Of a stretch of DNA of 47,456 nucleotides, positions 36,476-44,069 are shown in pieces. How positions within the stretch are numbered: position 1 is the stretch's first letter; every line of letters begins with the position of its first letter. Source of the DNA: Cyanobacteria bacterium RU_5_0 (GTDB lineage: Bacteria > Cyanobacteriota > Cyanobacteriia > Elainellales > Elainellaceae). Location: contig JAAUSF010000030.1 in NCBI GenBank assembly GCA_012033255.1, forward strand, positions 1 to 47,456. The letters run 5' to 3'. A program made the translations under genes and the position numbers. Below the pieces are notes generated by a model. The model was not told the DNA's origin. It searched no databases and worked only from the letters and a program-made list of their open reading frames with translations.

Positions 36476-36923
36476 AAATTTCCCAACCGTTGGGTTCCAG
36501 TAGAGATAAGCGATCGTTCACACCAAGCCTTAAGAATAACCGTACTTGTGTATTGGGAGGCAGTTTAGCGTTTTGTCCTTGCGGTCCCGTCCACCCGAAA
36601 GGACGTTTTCCGGTCTGCCAGTAATGAACTTCCACGGTATCTCCCAGATGTCGATCGGCAGTTTCAATCAAGTCAGCGGAATGGAGAGGTTGCTTTTCTA
36701 CCTGGATGATTTCTACGGTAGCAACAAACTCATAATTGTTTCCTTCCTCAGTAGAAACTTCTTGCTGGGAAATGGTTTTTACGGTGCCGATGATGATGTG
36801 GGTTGCATCAGCATGTGAGTCCGTTGAATTGAGCGGCGGAATCGCTGCCTGGACAGGAGTGGCTGTGGCAAAGAGGCTGACTAAAACAACAAAAATGCCT
36901 ATCAAAATCATGATCCAAACCAT
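36468..36923 (-). CDS. secreted or periplasmic small beta protein, uncharacterised
   Basis: 151 aa. A clear signal peptide (about 1-25, MVWIMILIGIFVVLVSLF, cut after VQA) precedes a beta-rich domain (HIIIGTVKTISQQEV, ATVEIIQVEKQPL, VEVHYWQTGKRPFGWTGPQG, VRLFLRLG) that looks OB-like. ATG 36923 has GGAG upstream. It overlaps the following gene by 8 bases, so the two are co-translated. An exported protein among cargo genes could protect the producer or interact with the particle. This is not provable here. Confidence 0.65.
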   Translation of the reverse strand: MVWIMILIGIFVVLVSLFATATPVQAAIPPLNSTDSHADATHIIIGTVKTISQQEVSTEEGNNYEFVATVEIIQVEKQPLHSADLIETADRHLGDTVEVHYWQTGKRPFGWTGPQGQNAKLPPNTQVRLFLRLGVNDRLSLLEPNGWEIYE

Positions 36924-36968
36924 CTCTTTATGCTCCTAACGGTTCTCCTGAATGCGATCGCCCTTTGA

Positions 36969-37577
36969 TTATTTCTTATCCTTAGACAAACTGCTCACTT
37001 CAGCCGAAATGCTAAGTCTATCAAACCAGTTTAGAAAATCATCCAGCCCGATCCAAAACACACCTGTTTTGTTTTGTTCTGCTTGCGAGGCTTGTTTATC
37101 CGGCTGAAGAGCAGACCAATCTTGCGGATCGTCATTTCGACCATAAAATCCCCACGGGTTACGCAGCTTGATCATCTTTTCCTGTTCATTGATATCCAGA
37201 ATTGTGTATTCATGGCGTGCAACAATTCCTCTCAGTTTTGCTTCACCGCCACTATGCCCTGGTTTTTCGGCAATTGCATCTTTCTTCTCTGCTTCAGTGA
37301 ATGGTCTCGTTCCTGCTGCAACCGCTTTTTTGTTGTCCAAAGCCGCTTTAATTTTAGCTAAGATGGGTTTTGCCCCCTCCGGCGTGGATCGAGATTTTTT
37401 AACCGCTTTTTTAGCCGTTAAGTCAGTTTGGCTAGACTCTTTCCCCAGCAGTACTTCAAACGCATACCAGGAAAAGCCACCTTCCATGTTTTCATAAGCA
37501 CCCTCGTTGCTCTTTTCCTTTAACAAATTGCCCCGTATCCCACTGGCAGCATAGGCTTTTTCTACCATTGTACCCAA
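36969..37577 (-). CDS. calpain-like cargo, C-terminal catalytic part (frameshifted continuation)
   Basis: It reads MVEKAYAASGIRGN onward from about 37568 (the TTG 37577 start is formal). It contains the calpain His in GIVARHEYTILDI (His codon 37214-37212) and Asn in IKLRNPWGFYG (Asn codon 37160-37158), plus the usual end FWIGLDDFLNWFD. The Cys of the triad is encoded in the upstream frame. One base missing in 'gtacaatgg' (about 37563-37571) separates them. The natural reading would be LWVQMVEKAYA. With its N-terminal part it would form a Cys-His-Asn protease of about 635 aa. Confidence 0.75.
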   Translation of the reverse strand: MGTMVEKAYAASGIRGNLLKEKSNEGAYENMEGGFSWYAFEVLLGKESSQTDLTAKKAVKKSRSTPEGAKPILAKIKAALDNKKAVAAGTRPFTEAEKKDAIAEKPGHSGGEAKLRGIVARHEYTILDINEQEKMIKLRNPWGFYGRNDDPQDWSALQPDKQASQAEQNKTGVFWIGLDDFLNWFDRLSISAEVSSLSKDKK

Positions 37578-38875
37578 AGATACTCTCGTGCATAGACATC
37601 CTTCCCCTGTTTGTGAGGAGCAGACTTGTTCACTCGAATCAGGCGTTTTGTTGCCTTAAAGGGCTTGAAGAAACCTGCATGGGATATCTCATACAAACGC
37701 ACCGTCACCGTCCCATTGTTATTATCCAGCATCATTTCCTTCGGAAAATCAGGATTAGCTTGAGTAATGCTGGCAAGTGCTGCCATCAGGTAACAATCGC
37801 CCAGTTCACCCTGCAAAACCTGCTCTGGTGTTGGATCTTCTGGGAAAAGTGGCTCCTGGGTGCGATCGATGAAGGCATTGAGTTGCTGAAGATGAGCGTT
37901 ATTCTGGGCAATCCAATATGGCGTTCTCCCACTTCTAATCAGATGTCCCTGGACTCCTGGTTGCAACGCAGCCTCATAAAACCAAAGTGGTAAGGCTATG
38001 GAATTGGGGCCTGCAAATGGAAAATTGACAACGTATCCCGCATTTCCTTGATCATCTTGTGATTTTGGCTGTGGAACCACTTCTACATCGTGGGTGGTGA
38101 GTTGGGGTAATAGCTTAAAGCTTGCTGTGGAGTAAATTTGCGTTCCCTGAGAAATCTTAAAGCTAGTCACATCCTGCTTTTCGGTGACAGGTTCTGGATT
38201 TTTGTTCCCTAAGGGGGTAGGCTGACCGATCGCACCACCATTCATAGGTGCTACGGTGGCACCGGGCATCAGGTACCAGTTCTGGTTTTTGGCTTTAGCA
38301 TCATCGATCACCCGTTGATGTTCGACTCTGAGTTTGGGGTCGTTGAGAAGGGGTGCATTCTGCCACGTTGAATTCAGAGGTGCTGGTTGGTTCGCCGTTG
38401 GTTGATGGGTTGTTTTCGGCGCTTCTTTTGATCCACCCTTCTTACGCTGAATCACAGGTATGCCCAAATTTTCGCTGACTGGGGGATTGGCAGTGTTAGA
38501 TCGATGCTCTGGTGCAATTGGGTGCTTTGGTGGAATTGATTGCTCTAGTGCGGATGGTGTTGTTGATATTGCAGTACTGTTGGGTTGTTGCGATCGCTGC
38601 AACACCTGATTGACATAGCGATTGCCGTATCGTCGCTGTAATTGCAGCAAAAACTGGGAGGGTGAAGAGGACTGCCCCAATGAAGCACGCTGCAACAGTT
38701 CAGCATGGGCACTTGGATTAGCAATAGTGCCGATCGGCGACAACAGAGAATCATGCTGCCAGGAAGCACTCTGGGCAGTCTCTAATGCCTCCTGTTGGGA
38801 AACTTCGGCGGATGGTTGCCGTGATTGAGCTTTCGGAATGGATGTTTGTCTAGATGGCTGCATGATCATCTCCAT
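37562..38875 (-). CDS. putative eCIS cargo: shared N-terminal module plus calpain-like protease (N-terminal part)
   Basis: 437 aa. ATG 38875 abuts the upstream stop (TGAATG); ATG 38863 has GGAG in front and may be used. Residues about 50-110 carry the shared cargo motif (ANPSAHAELLQRA, FLLQLQRRYGNRYVNQVLQR), but the DUF4157 domain is absent. A proline-rich linker follows. From about 345 the calpain core starts: PTPEQVLQGELGDCYLMAAL with Cys361. The frame ends at LWVQW, and the His and Asn are in the next entry's frame. Calpain-type toxins are plausible eCIS cargo. Whether this allele is functional is uncertain. Confidence 0.8.
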   Translation of the reverse strand: MEMIMQPSRQTSIPKAQSRQPSAEVSQQEALETAQSASWQHDSLLSPIGTIANPSAHAELLQRASLGQSSSPSQFLLQLQRRYGNRYVNQVLQRSQQPNSTAISTTPSALEQSIPPKHPIAPEHRSNTANPPVSENLGIPVIQRKKGGSKEAPKTTHQPTANQPAPLNSTWQNAPLLNDPKLRVEHQRVIDDAKAKNQNWYLMPGATVAPMNGGAIGQPTPLGNKNPEPVTEKQDVTSFKISQGTQIYSTASFKLLPQLTTHDVEVVPQPKSQDDQGNAGYVVNFPFAGPNSIALPLWFYEAALQPGVQGHLIRSGRTPYWIAQNNAHLQQLNAFIDRTQEPLFPEDPTPEQVLQGELGDCYLMAALASITQANPDFPKEMMLDNNNGTVTVRLYEISHAGFFKPFKATKRLIRVNKSAPHKQGKDVYAREYLWVQW

Positions 38876-40225
38876 TCACGCAAACTGTGAGAATATAGCC
38901 TCTAATCCTTCACATATAGATGCACTCAGATTAATCTGCTGTGGTGCATTCTCTGGAATGTATTCTCTATAAATAGACAATGCAATTTTTGGATCTAACG
39001 GTGTTTTAGCTAACCAATTATCTACGGACTCAAGAAAGTTAATGTTTTCGGCAGCATGCTCTTTTTCCATTTTTTCTCTCAGCGTTGCTCTGTCAACTGG
39101 ATTGTTCCATACCTGATCAAAGGGTTGATCGTTGAGAGACGATCGGTAACGGGAGTAATTTAATTTTATTAATTCACGTGTTGCCTTATAAGCCTCCTGG
39201 AATGTGTTTTGGTCAACTGCAGGCCTTCGTAGTTTGATGCGATCGTAGGCTGCTTTTACGCCACTCCTGCCAATACCAATTCCATGTTTCCCCAGCCATA
39301 TGCGCGGTTTTTTGAGGAATCCCCGTTGAACCCTCTCCCCAACATTGGCATGTGATACCTTCGCGGGTTGGCGCTGAACCTGTTGCACGGCTCCTTGCTG
39401 CACCATATGAACCGCCTCATGCACGATCGTCTCCTGTCCTGCCTTTGTTTCGGGTTGATAAGCTCCCTGCCGAAACATCATCTTATTTTTGTGGGTAGCA
39501 GCCACAGATCCTAGCGATCGATTGAGCGCGTCTGCTTGATTATCCGTATAAACTCTGGCACTGGTGAAGTTTGCCCCAGTTGCCTGTTCAATCGACTGGC
39601 GCAAGTTGTTTGGCAGAGGTTGACCCCCGCTGAACTGATTCATTGACGCTTCCACTTCAGGAGTGAGTGTGCCTCCCGTTGTCAGATCTCCTTCCCCTTG
39701 CAGCGGGGTTGCCACCATTTCATTCTCAGAGAGTCGTTGAATCATACCGATCTCTGGCTGCCTTTGGAACGCTTCGTCGTCTTCTGGCATCCTCTCTCGC
39801 TGTACGGCTGAACCTGGTGCAATTGGTTGAGAGGAAGTGTGATGTATCTGATTGACAACCTGACCGGCAATGCGATCGGCTTCCTGTTCATACTTATCCC
39901 CCACTGCACCTAGAGTCAGCTTGGGTTGAATCACAGCGGGGGCTGAAACCGGATTAGAGGGTGAGCGAAACTGTCGCACCACCTGATTAACATAGCGATT
40001 GCCATACTGTCGTTGCAATTGCATTAAAAATTGAGGATTTGAGGCTGGCTGATCAGCAGTCGAACGATTTAAGATTGCCGCATGAGTGTTGGGATTAGCC
40101 GTGACACTCATTGGGGCGATCGGTTGCATGAGAGGCTCTGGAGAATTGGGGATTACTTCTGGCTCTACGATCGGCGGTTGCTGGGCATGGAGTTTGGCTT
40201 TAGTCGTTCGCTTGAATAAGGGCAT
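38876..40225 (-). CDS. putative eCIS cargo: DUF4157 plus C-terminal RGS-like domain
   Basis: 449 aa; AGAGGAA precedes ATG 40225. Residues 1-125 are nearly identical to the start of the kinase-like cargo (HAQQPPIVEPEVIPNSPE, FLMQLQRQYGNRYVNQVV). DUF4157 spans about 190-285 with His269-Glu-Ala-Val-His273 (VHEAVHMVQQ). Residues about 365-447 read as an RGS fold: WNNPVDRATLREKMEKEHAA, ENINFLESVDNWL, IALSIYREYIPENAPQQINL, SASICEGLEAIF. This fits the pattern L..fl..Eh..EN..F......A..Iy..yi...aP..INl. RGS domains act on eukaryotic G-alpha proteins and are rare in bacteria. The match is by eye and needs a structural check. Confidence 0.8.
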   Translation of the reverse strand: MPLFKRTTKAKLHAQQPPIVEPEVIPNSPEPLMQPIAPMSVTANPNTHAAILNRSTADQPASNPQFLMQLQRQYGNRYVNQVVRQFRSPSNPVSAPAVIQPKLTLGAVGDKYEQEADRIAGQVVNQIHHTSSQPIAPGSAVQRERMPEDDEAFQRQPEIGMIQRLSENEMVATPLQGEGDLTTGGTLTPEVEASMNQFSGGQPLPNNLRQSIEQATGANFTSARVYTDNQADALNRSLGSVAATHKNKMMFRQGAYQPETKAGQETIVHEAVHMVQQGAVQQVQRQPAKVSHANVGERVQRGFLKKPRIWLGKHGIGIGRSGVKAAYDRIKLRRPAVDQNTFQEAYKATRELIKLNYSRYRSSLNDQPFDQVWNNPVDRATLREKMEKEHAAENINFLESVDNWLAKTPLDPKIALSIYREYIPENAPQQINLSASICEGLEAIFSQFA

Positions 40226-40280
40226 GGTATGGGTTCCTCTTGAGTCGATATGGGAAGGGCGATCGTACCGATAACTGTCA

Positions 40281-40880
40281 TTAAGACGTGAGTTGCATTC
40301 TTAAAATTGTTTCTGTCACCAGTTCCACCCCTTCTGGCAACACGGGTTCAACGGCGAGTGTGACTCGATAGCTCAAGCCTGCTTTTAAGCGCCACTCATT
40401 TGCTCCCCAGAACTCCCAGGTTTTGGGCATATCCTCTGGTTGAGCCACCCAGGTACGAACGGGTAGAGGCTGGTTTACCAATTCTCCCCGCAACATCTCA
40501 GAGGATAAAATCGGGAAGCGCAATAACGTTCTCAGAATATTGCCTAACAGCATATGCTCTTCCAACACTCTGGTTTCTTCCGATCGCGTCCAGGTGGTAA
40601 TCAGATAGGTGAAATCCATGCGAACCGGGGCAACTCTTTCAATGCCTGTCGCTTTTTCTTCGTTATTCGCTGGAGTATTGCGAGTTAAATAACGCTGTTG
40701 ATCAAATCGTAAGGATAAATTTTCACGAATGTCGTAAAGGAAACAGTTTATAGTAGGTTTTGTTAGTCTGCTTTCCCAATTTTGATTAGGGCGATCGAAC
40801 TGAATATCAATCACCGTTTCGTTGATGGGCACGTGTTGAATTAGTAGTTGCCGAATTGTTTCGTCAAGATCCTGAATCAT
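40281..40880 (-). CDS. eCIS terminal cap protein (DUF4255, Afp16-like)
   Basis: 199 aa from ATG 40880. It matches DUF4255/Pvc16_N: the start MIQDLDETIRQLL, the segment PTINCFLYDIRENLSLR, RMDFTYLITTWTRS, EEHMLLGNILRTLLRFP and a beta-rich end (LSYRVTLAVEPVLP). In eCIS particles it caps the tube and sheath end and sets length. It follows the ATPase gene with 112 bp between, containing an inverted repeat. Confidence 0.92.
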   Translation of the reverse strand: MIQDLDETIRQLLIQHVPINETVIDIQFDRPNQNWESRLTKPTINCFLYDIRENLSLRFDQQRYLTRNTPANNEEKATGIERVAPVRMDFTYLITTWTRSEETRVLEEHMLLGNILRTLLRFPILSSEMLRGELVNQPLPVRTWVAQPEDMPKTWEFWGANEWRLKAGLSYRVTLAVEPVLPEGVELVTETILRMQLTS

Positions 40881-40901
40881 CAGATTTCATTCCTTTCCCA
40901 A

Positions 40902-40970
40902 TAGGGTGGGCATTCTCCATAAAGATTTCTTGGATACCCGTTAAGTACACCGTGGGCAATGCCCACCCTA
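40902..40970. repeat. inverted repeat TAGGGTGGGCATT/AATGCCCACCCTA
   Basis: The arms at 40902-40914 and 40958-40970 are perfect 13-bp complements enclosing 43 bp. This motif is a common cyanobacterial dispersed repeat. Lying between the ATPase and cap genes, it could partly terminate or process the - arm message. Confidence 0.7.
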
Positions 40971-40992
40971 CTCATTTGGGTTATAGATTTAG

Positions 40993-43239
40993 TCAAGGAG
41001 CGTTCTCAGACGGTAGAAACTCGGTTTCATTGATTAACCGTCCCATTTTTTGAAATTCGTGTCGGATAGCTTTCAATAGGTGCTTCGTATGAATTTTTTG
41101 ATTTTCTGCGGCGGCCAGAAACGCAGCAGCCAGAGACACATTGCGGATATTGCCTCCTGCAAGTTTGAACTGTTGCGCTAACAGTGGCAAATTGACATCG
41201 GTGTCTAACAGCGTATGGTTTGACCAGATACCCTGCCAGATTTGCAGACGAGACGCTTCATCTGGAAAGGGAAACTCAATGATAAAGCGAATGCGTCGCG
41301 TAAAGGCTTCATCTAGATTTTGACGTAAATTACTGGTGAGAATGGAAATGCCTTCGTATTCATCCATTTGTTGCAGCAAATAGGCAACTTCTAAATTGGC
41401 GTAGCGATCGTGGGCATCTTTGACTTCAGAGCGTTTGCCAAATAGCGCATCGGCTTCGTCAAATAGCAGAATAGCATTGGCATTTTCTGCGGCAGTGAAA
41501 ATCCGATCGAGATTTTTCTCCGTTTCGCCAATATATTTACTGACCACCTGGGAGAGGTCAATTTTGTAAAGATCCAGTTGGAGTTCGTGGGCGATCGCCT
41601 CTGCGGCCATCGTCTTTCCCGTTCCTGGAGATCCTGAAAATAGCGCACTTAAGCCCTTCCCCAAAGACAGCTTTTGGTCAAATCCCCACTCGTCATACAC
41701 CACATGCCGATACTTCACCTGATTGCACAACTCTCGAAGCTGATTCAACTCCACTGACGGCAGGATCAGATCATTCCAGGTTTGCCTGGGCTGAATTTTC
41801 CGTGTCATTGCGGCTAAATCATGACGAGATTGGGCACGAGCAGCGACGAAGAGTTCGGAAAGTGCGGAGTGTTGAATGTTGAATGTTGAGTGTTGAGTGC
41901 TGGTACTCTCCCCATCTCCCCATCTTCCCATCCCCCCATCTCCCAAACAGGCGGCTTGCCATCGAGCCGCATTACAGGCGGTGGCGATCGCTCCCTCAAT
42001 TTGTTTAGGTGTTAACCGAAAGCGATCCGCCAGGGCATCCAGGTCGGTGGGGGCGATCGCAATTTCAGCAGTGCCCACGGTGCCCAGATAAGTTTGCCAG
42101 CAGGCACGACGCTGGGCAAAATCGGGCAAGGTAAACGGAATGGGGATCACATCGATATCGCTGTCTCCAGAAGGTATCCAGGGCTGTTCTCCGGTTAAAA
42201 TTGTCAGGCAGTTAGGCAAAGCGGCGAGTAGATGGGAGGCAGTCAGTTTCCCATCCCGGCGATCGAGTGCGTCCAGTCCGTCCAGACAAAGGACTGCTTT
42301 CTGGAATAAAACCTCACGGCTCAAGCATTGTAAGCGTTGCTTGAAATCAGTTTTTGACTCCAAAAATTGTGCCAGATTGACCCAAAGCAGAGGGCTGCCA
42401 ACTTCAACCGCAAGTCCGACTGCGGCGGTTTGCTGCCCTAGTCCTGGCTTTCCCTGGAAATACAGTTTGAGTGGGCTGCGCCACTGGGTCGTTTGCCATT
42501 GCCGGGAAAGTGATCGCAATCCGGCTTGAATTTCTGGAGTTAGGAAGCGTTGATCGAAGTGCGTTGTAGGTTCAATCCAGTCACAGCAGGCGGCAAGTCG
42601 GGGGTCTAGTCCGGATCGCGCCAGTAGGAAACGACTGACCTGATCGTCCAATTTCAAGGCATAGCTGAGGAAGGGAGGCTGAGCCTGATGGGGGTCAGGA
42701 ATCAGTTGCAGTAGCCCATGACGCAGGAGCGCCGCATCCGGTGAGAAATGAACCTGTTGCTCCAACTTCTCAGCAGGGTTAGGACTGAGTAGATTGAGTG
42801 CCAGGTCAATACTGGGACGTTTGCGGGTGACATCATCTTGAAGATAGGCATAAATGCGTTCGTAGGACAGGTCAAGTTCAGGTGCAAGGGCGATCGCCAC
42901 TACGTCCAGATCAAATTTAGACAGTTCAAACTTTTCCTGGAGCCAATCAAGCCGAGAGCCAGGTGGAATGTCCATCTGACTATCCTCTCGTGCAGCCGCT
43001 TCTGAACGGGATGCAAATAAGGGTGCTCCTGGCTCATGGGTCAACAACCGCACCACGTCTTCCCGCTCGATATGTAACCCCCGGTAGGGATCAGCACCTG
43101 TGTCTTGAGTCGTTTGTAGGATGGCGATCGCCTGCTCCAGCAATCCATTTAAGCGCCACATTAGACACTGCACAGCTTCCAGACTAGATTTTCTAGTCGT
43201 TTGCCCGATTTGATTAGATGTTGTTAGGCTTGCGATCAC
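40993..43239 (-). CDS. eCIS AAA+ ATPase (Afp15-like), with degenerate first ATPase domain
   Basis: 748 aa from GTG 43239 with AGGGG close upstream. The C-terminal AAA+ module has Walker A GSPGTGKT (536-543), Walker B LLFDEAD (Asp594-Glu595), sensor ILTSN and an arginine-finger-like AFTRRIRF. An earlier ATPase-like domain (about 245-400) has the decayed P-loop GKPGLGQQT, where Lys is replaced, and LCLDGLDAL. Between the two, about residues 431-461 are an in-frame simple-repeat insertion (GDGGMGRWGDGE, TQHSTFNIQHS). Afp15-type ATPases act in particle assembly or cargo loading. It is the first gene of the - arm, about 190 bp after the iteron box. Confidence 0.92.
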   Translation of the reverse strand: MIASLTTSNQIGQTTRKSSLEAVQCLMWRLNGLLEQAIAILQTTQDTGADPYRGLHIEREDVVRLLTHEPGAPLFASRSEAAAREDSQMDIPPGSRLDWLQEKFELSKFDLDVVAIALAPELDLSYERIYAYLQDDVTRKRPSIDLALNLLSPNPAEKLEQQVHFSPDAALLRHGLLQLIPDPHQAQPPFLSYALKLDDQVSRFLLARSGLDPRLAACCDWIEPTTHFDQRFLTPEIQAGLRSLSRQWQTTQWRSPLKLYFQGKPGLGQQTAAVGLAVEVGSPLLWVNLAQFLESKTDFKQRLQCLSREVLFQKAVLCLDGLDALDRRDGKLTASHLLAALPNCLTILTGEQPWIPSGDSDIDVIPIPFTLPDFAQRRACWQTYLGTVGTAEIAIAPTDLDALADRFRLTPKQIEGAIATACNAARWQAACLGDGGMGRWGDGESTSTQHSTFNIQHSALSELFVAARAQSRHDLAAMTRKIQPRQTWNDLILPSVELNQLRELCNQVKYRHVVYDEWGFDQKLSLGKGLSALFSGSPGTGKTMAAEAIAHELQLDLYKIDLSQVVSKYIGETEKNLDRIFTAAENANAILLFDEADALFGKRSEVKDAHDRYANLEVAYLLQQMDEYEGISILTSNLRQNLDEAFTRRIRFIIEFPFPDEASRLQIWQGIWSNHTLLDTDVNLPLLAQQFKLAGGNIRNVSLAAAFLAAAENQKIHTKHLLKAIRHEFQKMGRLINETEFLPSENAP

Positions 43240-43287
43240 TGCCCCTGCCTCATTTGAATTGCAACAGAAAATCGTCGAAGAGTTCTC

Positions 43288-43404
43288 CTATAGCGACAGC
43301 CACTTGGGTTAGGACGGGGTGCAGGGGTTCCACCCCTGGCTGGGGGCTTCGCCCCCACACCCCCTTTAATCCTGATGTCCTAGCCTTGTATGGCGACAGC
43401 TATA
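43288..43404. repeat. CTATAGC-ended MITE-like element
   Basis: The left end CTATAGCGACAGCCA and right end TGGCGACAGCTATA are imperfect inverted repeats, with TTAGGAC/GTCCTA just inside and a GGGGGC-TTC-GCCCCC-type hairpin in the middle. It sits in the promoter region of the ATPase gene, between it and the iteron array. Confidence 0.65.
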
Positions 43405-43433
43405 TCTCATTACCCTAGGTGAATTAAGCCAAT

Positions 43434-43480
43434 AAAATTTCTCACTGTTTTTGTTTCAGTTGTTTCAGTTGTTTCAGTTG
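43434..43480 (-). promoter_or_regulatory. CAACTGAAA iteron array plus GTGAGAAATTTT box upstream of the eCIS - arm
   Basis: Read on the reverse strand, three perfect CAACTGAAA copies (43480-43454) are followed after 8 bases by GTGAGAAATTTT (43445-43434). The GTG start of the ATPase gene is about 194 bp downstream. The arrangement equals that at 15316-15370 before the sheath gene. Confidence 0.7.
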
Positions 43481-43699
43481 TCTATAGCAGCCCTAAATCA
43501 TAGTCATTCGCAATTGCTGTTGGATGGCATGAGCAGGTGAATACCAATTTTGACGCACAACATGACACAAACGATCGAGTCCGTTCAGTTCTCCTAACCT
43601 ATTCTCAGCTATGGGAGCCTGAGCGACGAGCGTCATGAGCGTCATTCGGCAAACGATAGCTCAGGAACTTCCCCAAACGTACCGATCAACTGTCCATTG

Positions 43700-43881
43700 G
43701 ACTTGGTACACGGCTCCCCCTAAAATCTGGTTCAGCATGGGATCTTGTTGAAGTGCCTGAATGTAGGAAAGAAACTCTCACGCTGTTGCCTTTCTCGTCC
43801 AGAGGGGGCGAAAAGATCCCAATGCCCAACTTCCCTGGCACAACGGCAACAATGCCGCCACCCACACCACTTTTAGCCTAA
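43700..43881 (-). pseudogene. glutaminase gene remnant
   Basis: On the reverse strand a stretch from about 43876 reads [31 protein letters not shown]. This is the conserved C-terminal part of serine-dependent beta-lactamase-like glutaminase (GlsA). There is no upstream continuation and no start. The frame then leaves the family and a different open stretch follows ([20 protein letters not shown]), which I cannot name. It is a relic of an earlier gene at this site. Confidence 0.6.
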
Positions 43882-43887
43882 CGATGC

Positions 43888-43939
43888 AAAATTTCTCACT
43901 ATTTTTCACTTTTGCCCCTTTTTGTTTCAGTCGTTTCAG
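43888..43939 (-). promoter_or_regulatory. third, degenerate iteron/box copy
   Basis: On the reverse strand CTGAAACGACTGAAA (43939-43925) is followed, 25 bases on, by GTGAGAAATTTT (43899-43888). The box is exact, but the iterons are only two and one is altered. It lies about 130-180 bp from the divergent RTX esterase start and may be an old copy, or may affect that gene. Confidence 0.5.
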
Positions 43940-44069
43940 ATTCATAACTGAGAATTCAGGCGCATCTGAGGCAGAGATAATGGGTCGTTAGCGCAGAAAA
44001 CTATCGAGTGGTATCGAACGCATTATTACAGAAATTTTCAATTGCATAAACTACAGGGAAAACAGAACA

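Noticed and set aside
15316..43480. Iteron arrays considered as terminal inverted repeats of a 28-kb transposon
   Set aside because: No transposase or integrase lies inside, copy numbers differ (4 and 3), a third copy lies outside, and both sit at promoter distance from the first gene of each arm. A regulatory role fits better, though mobility is not excluded.
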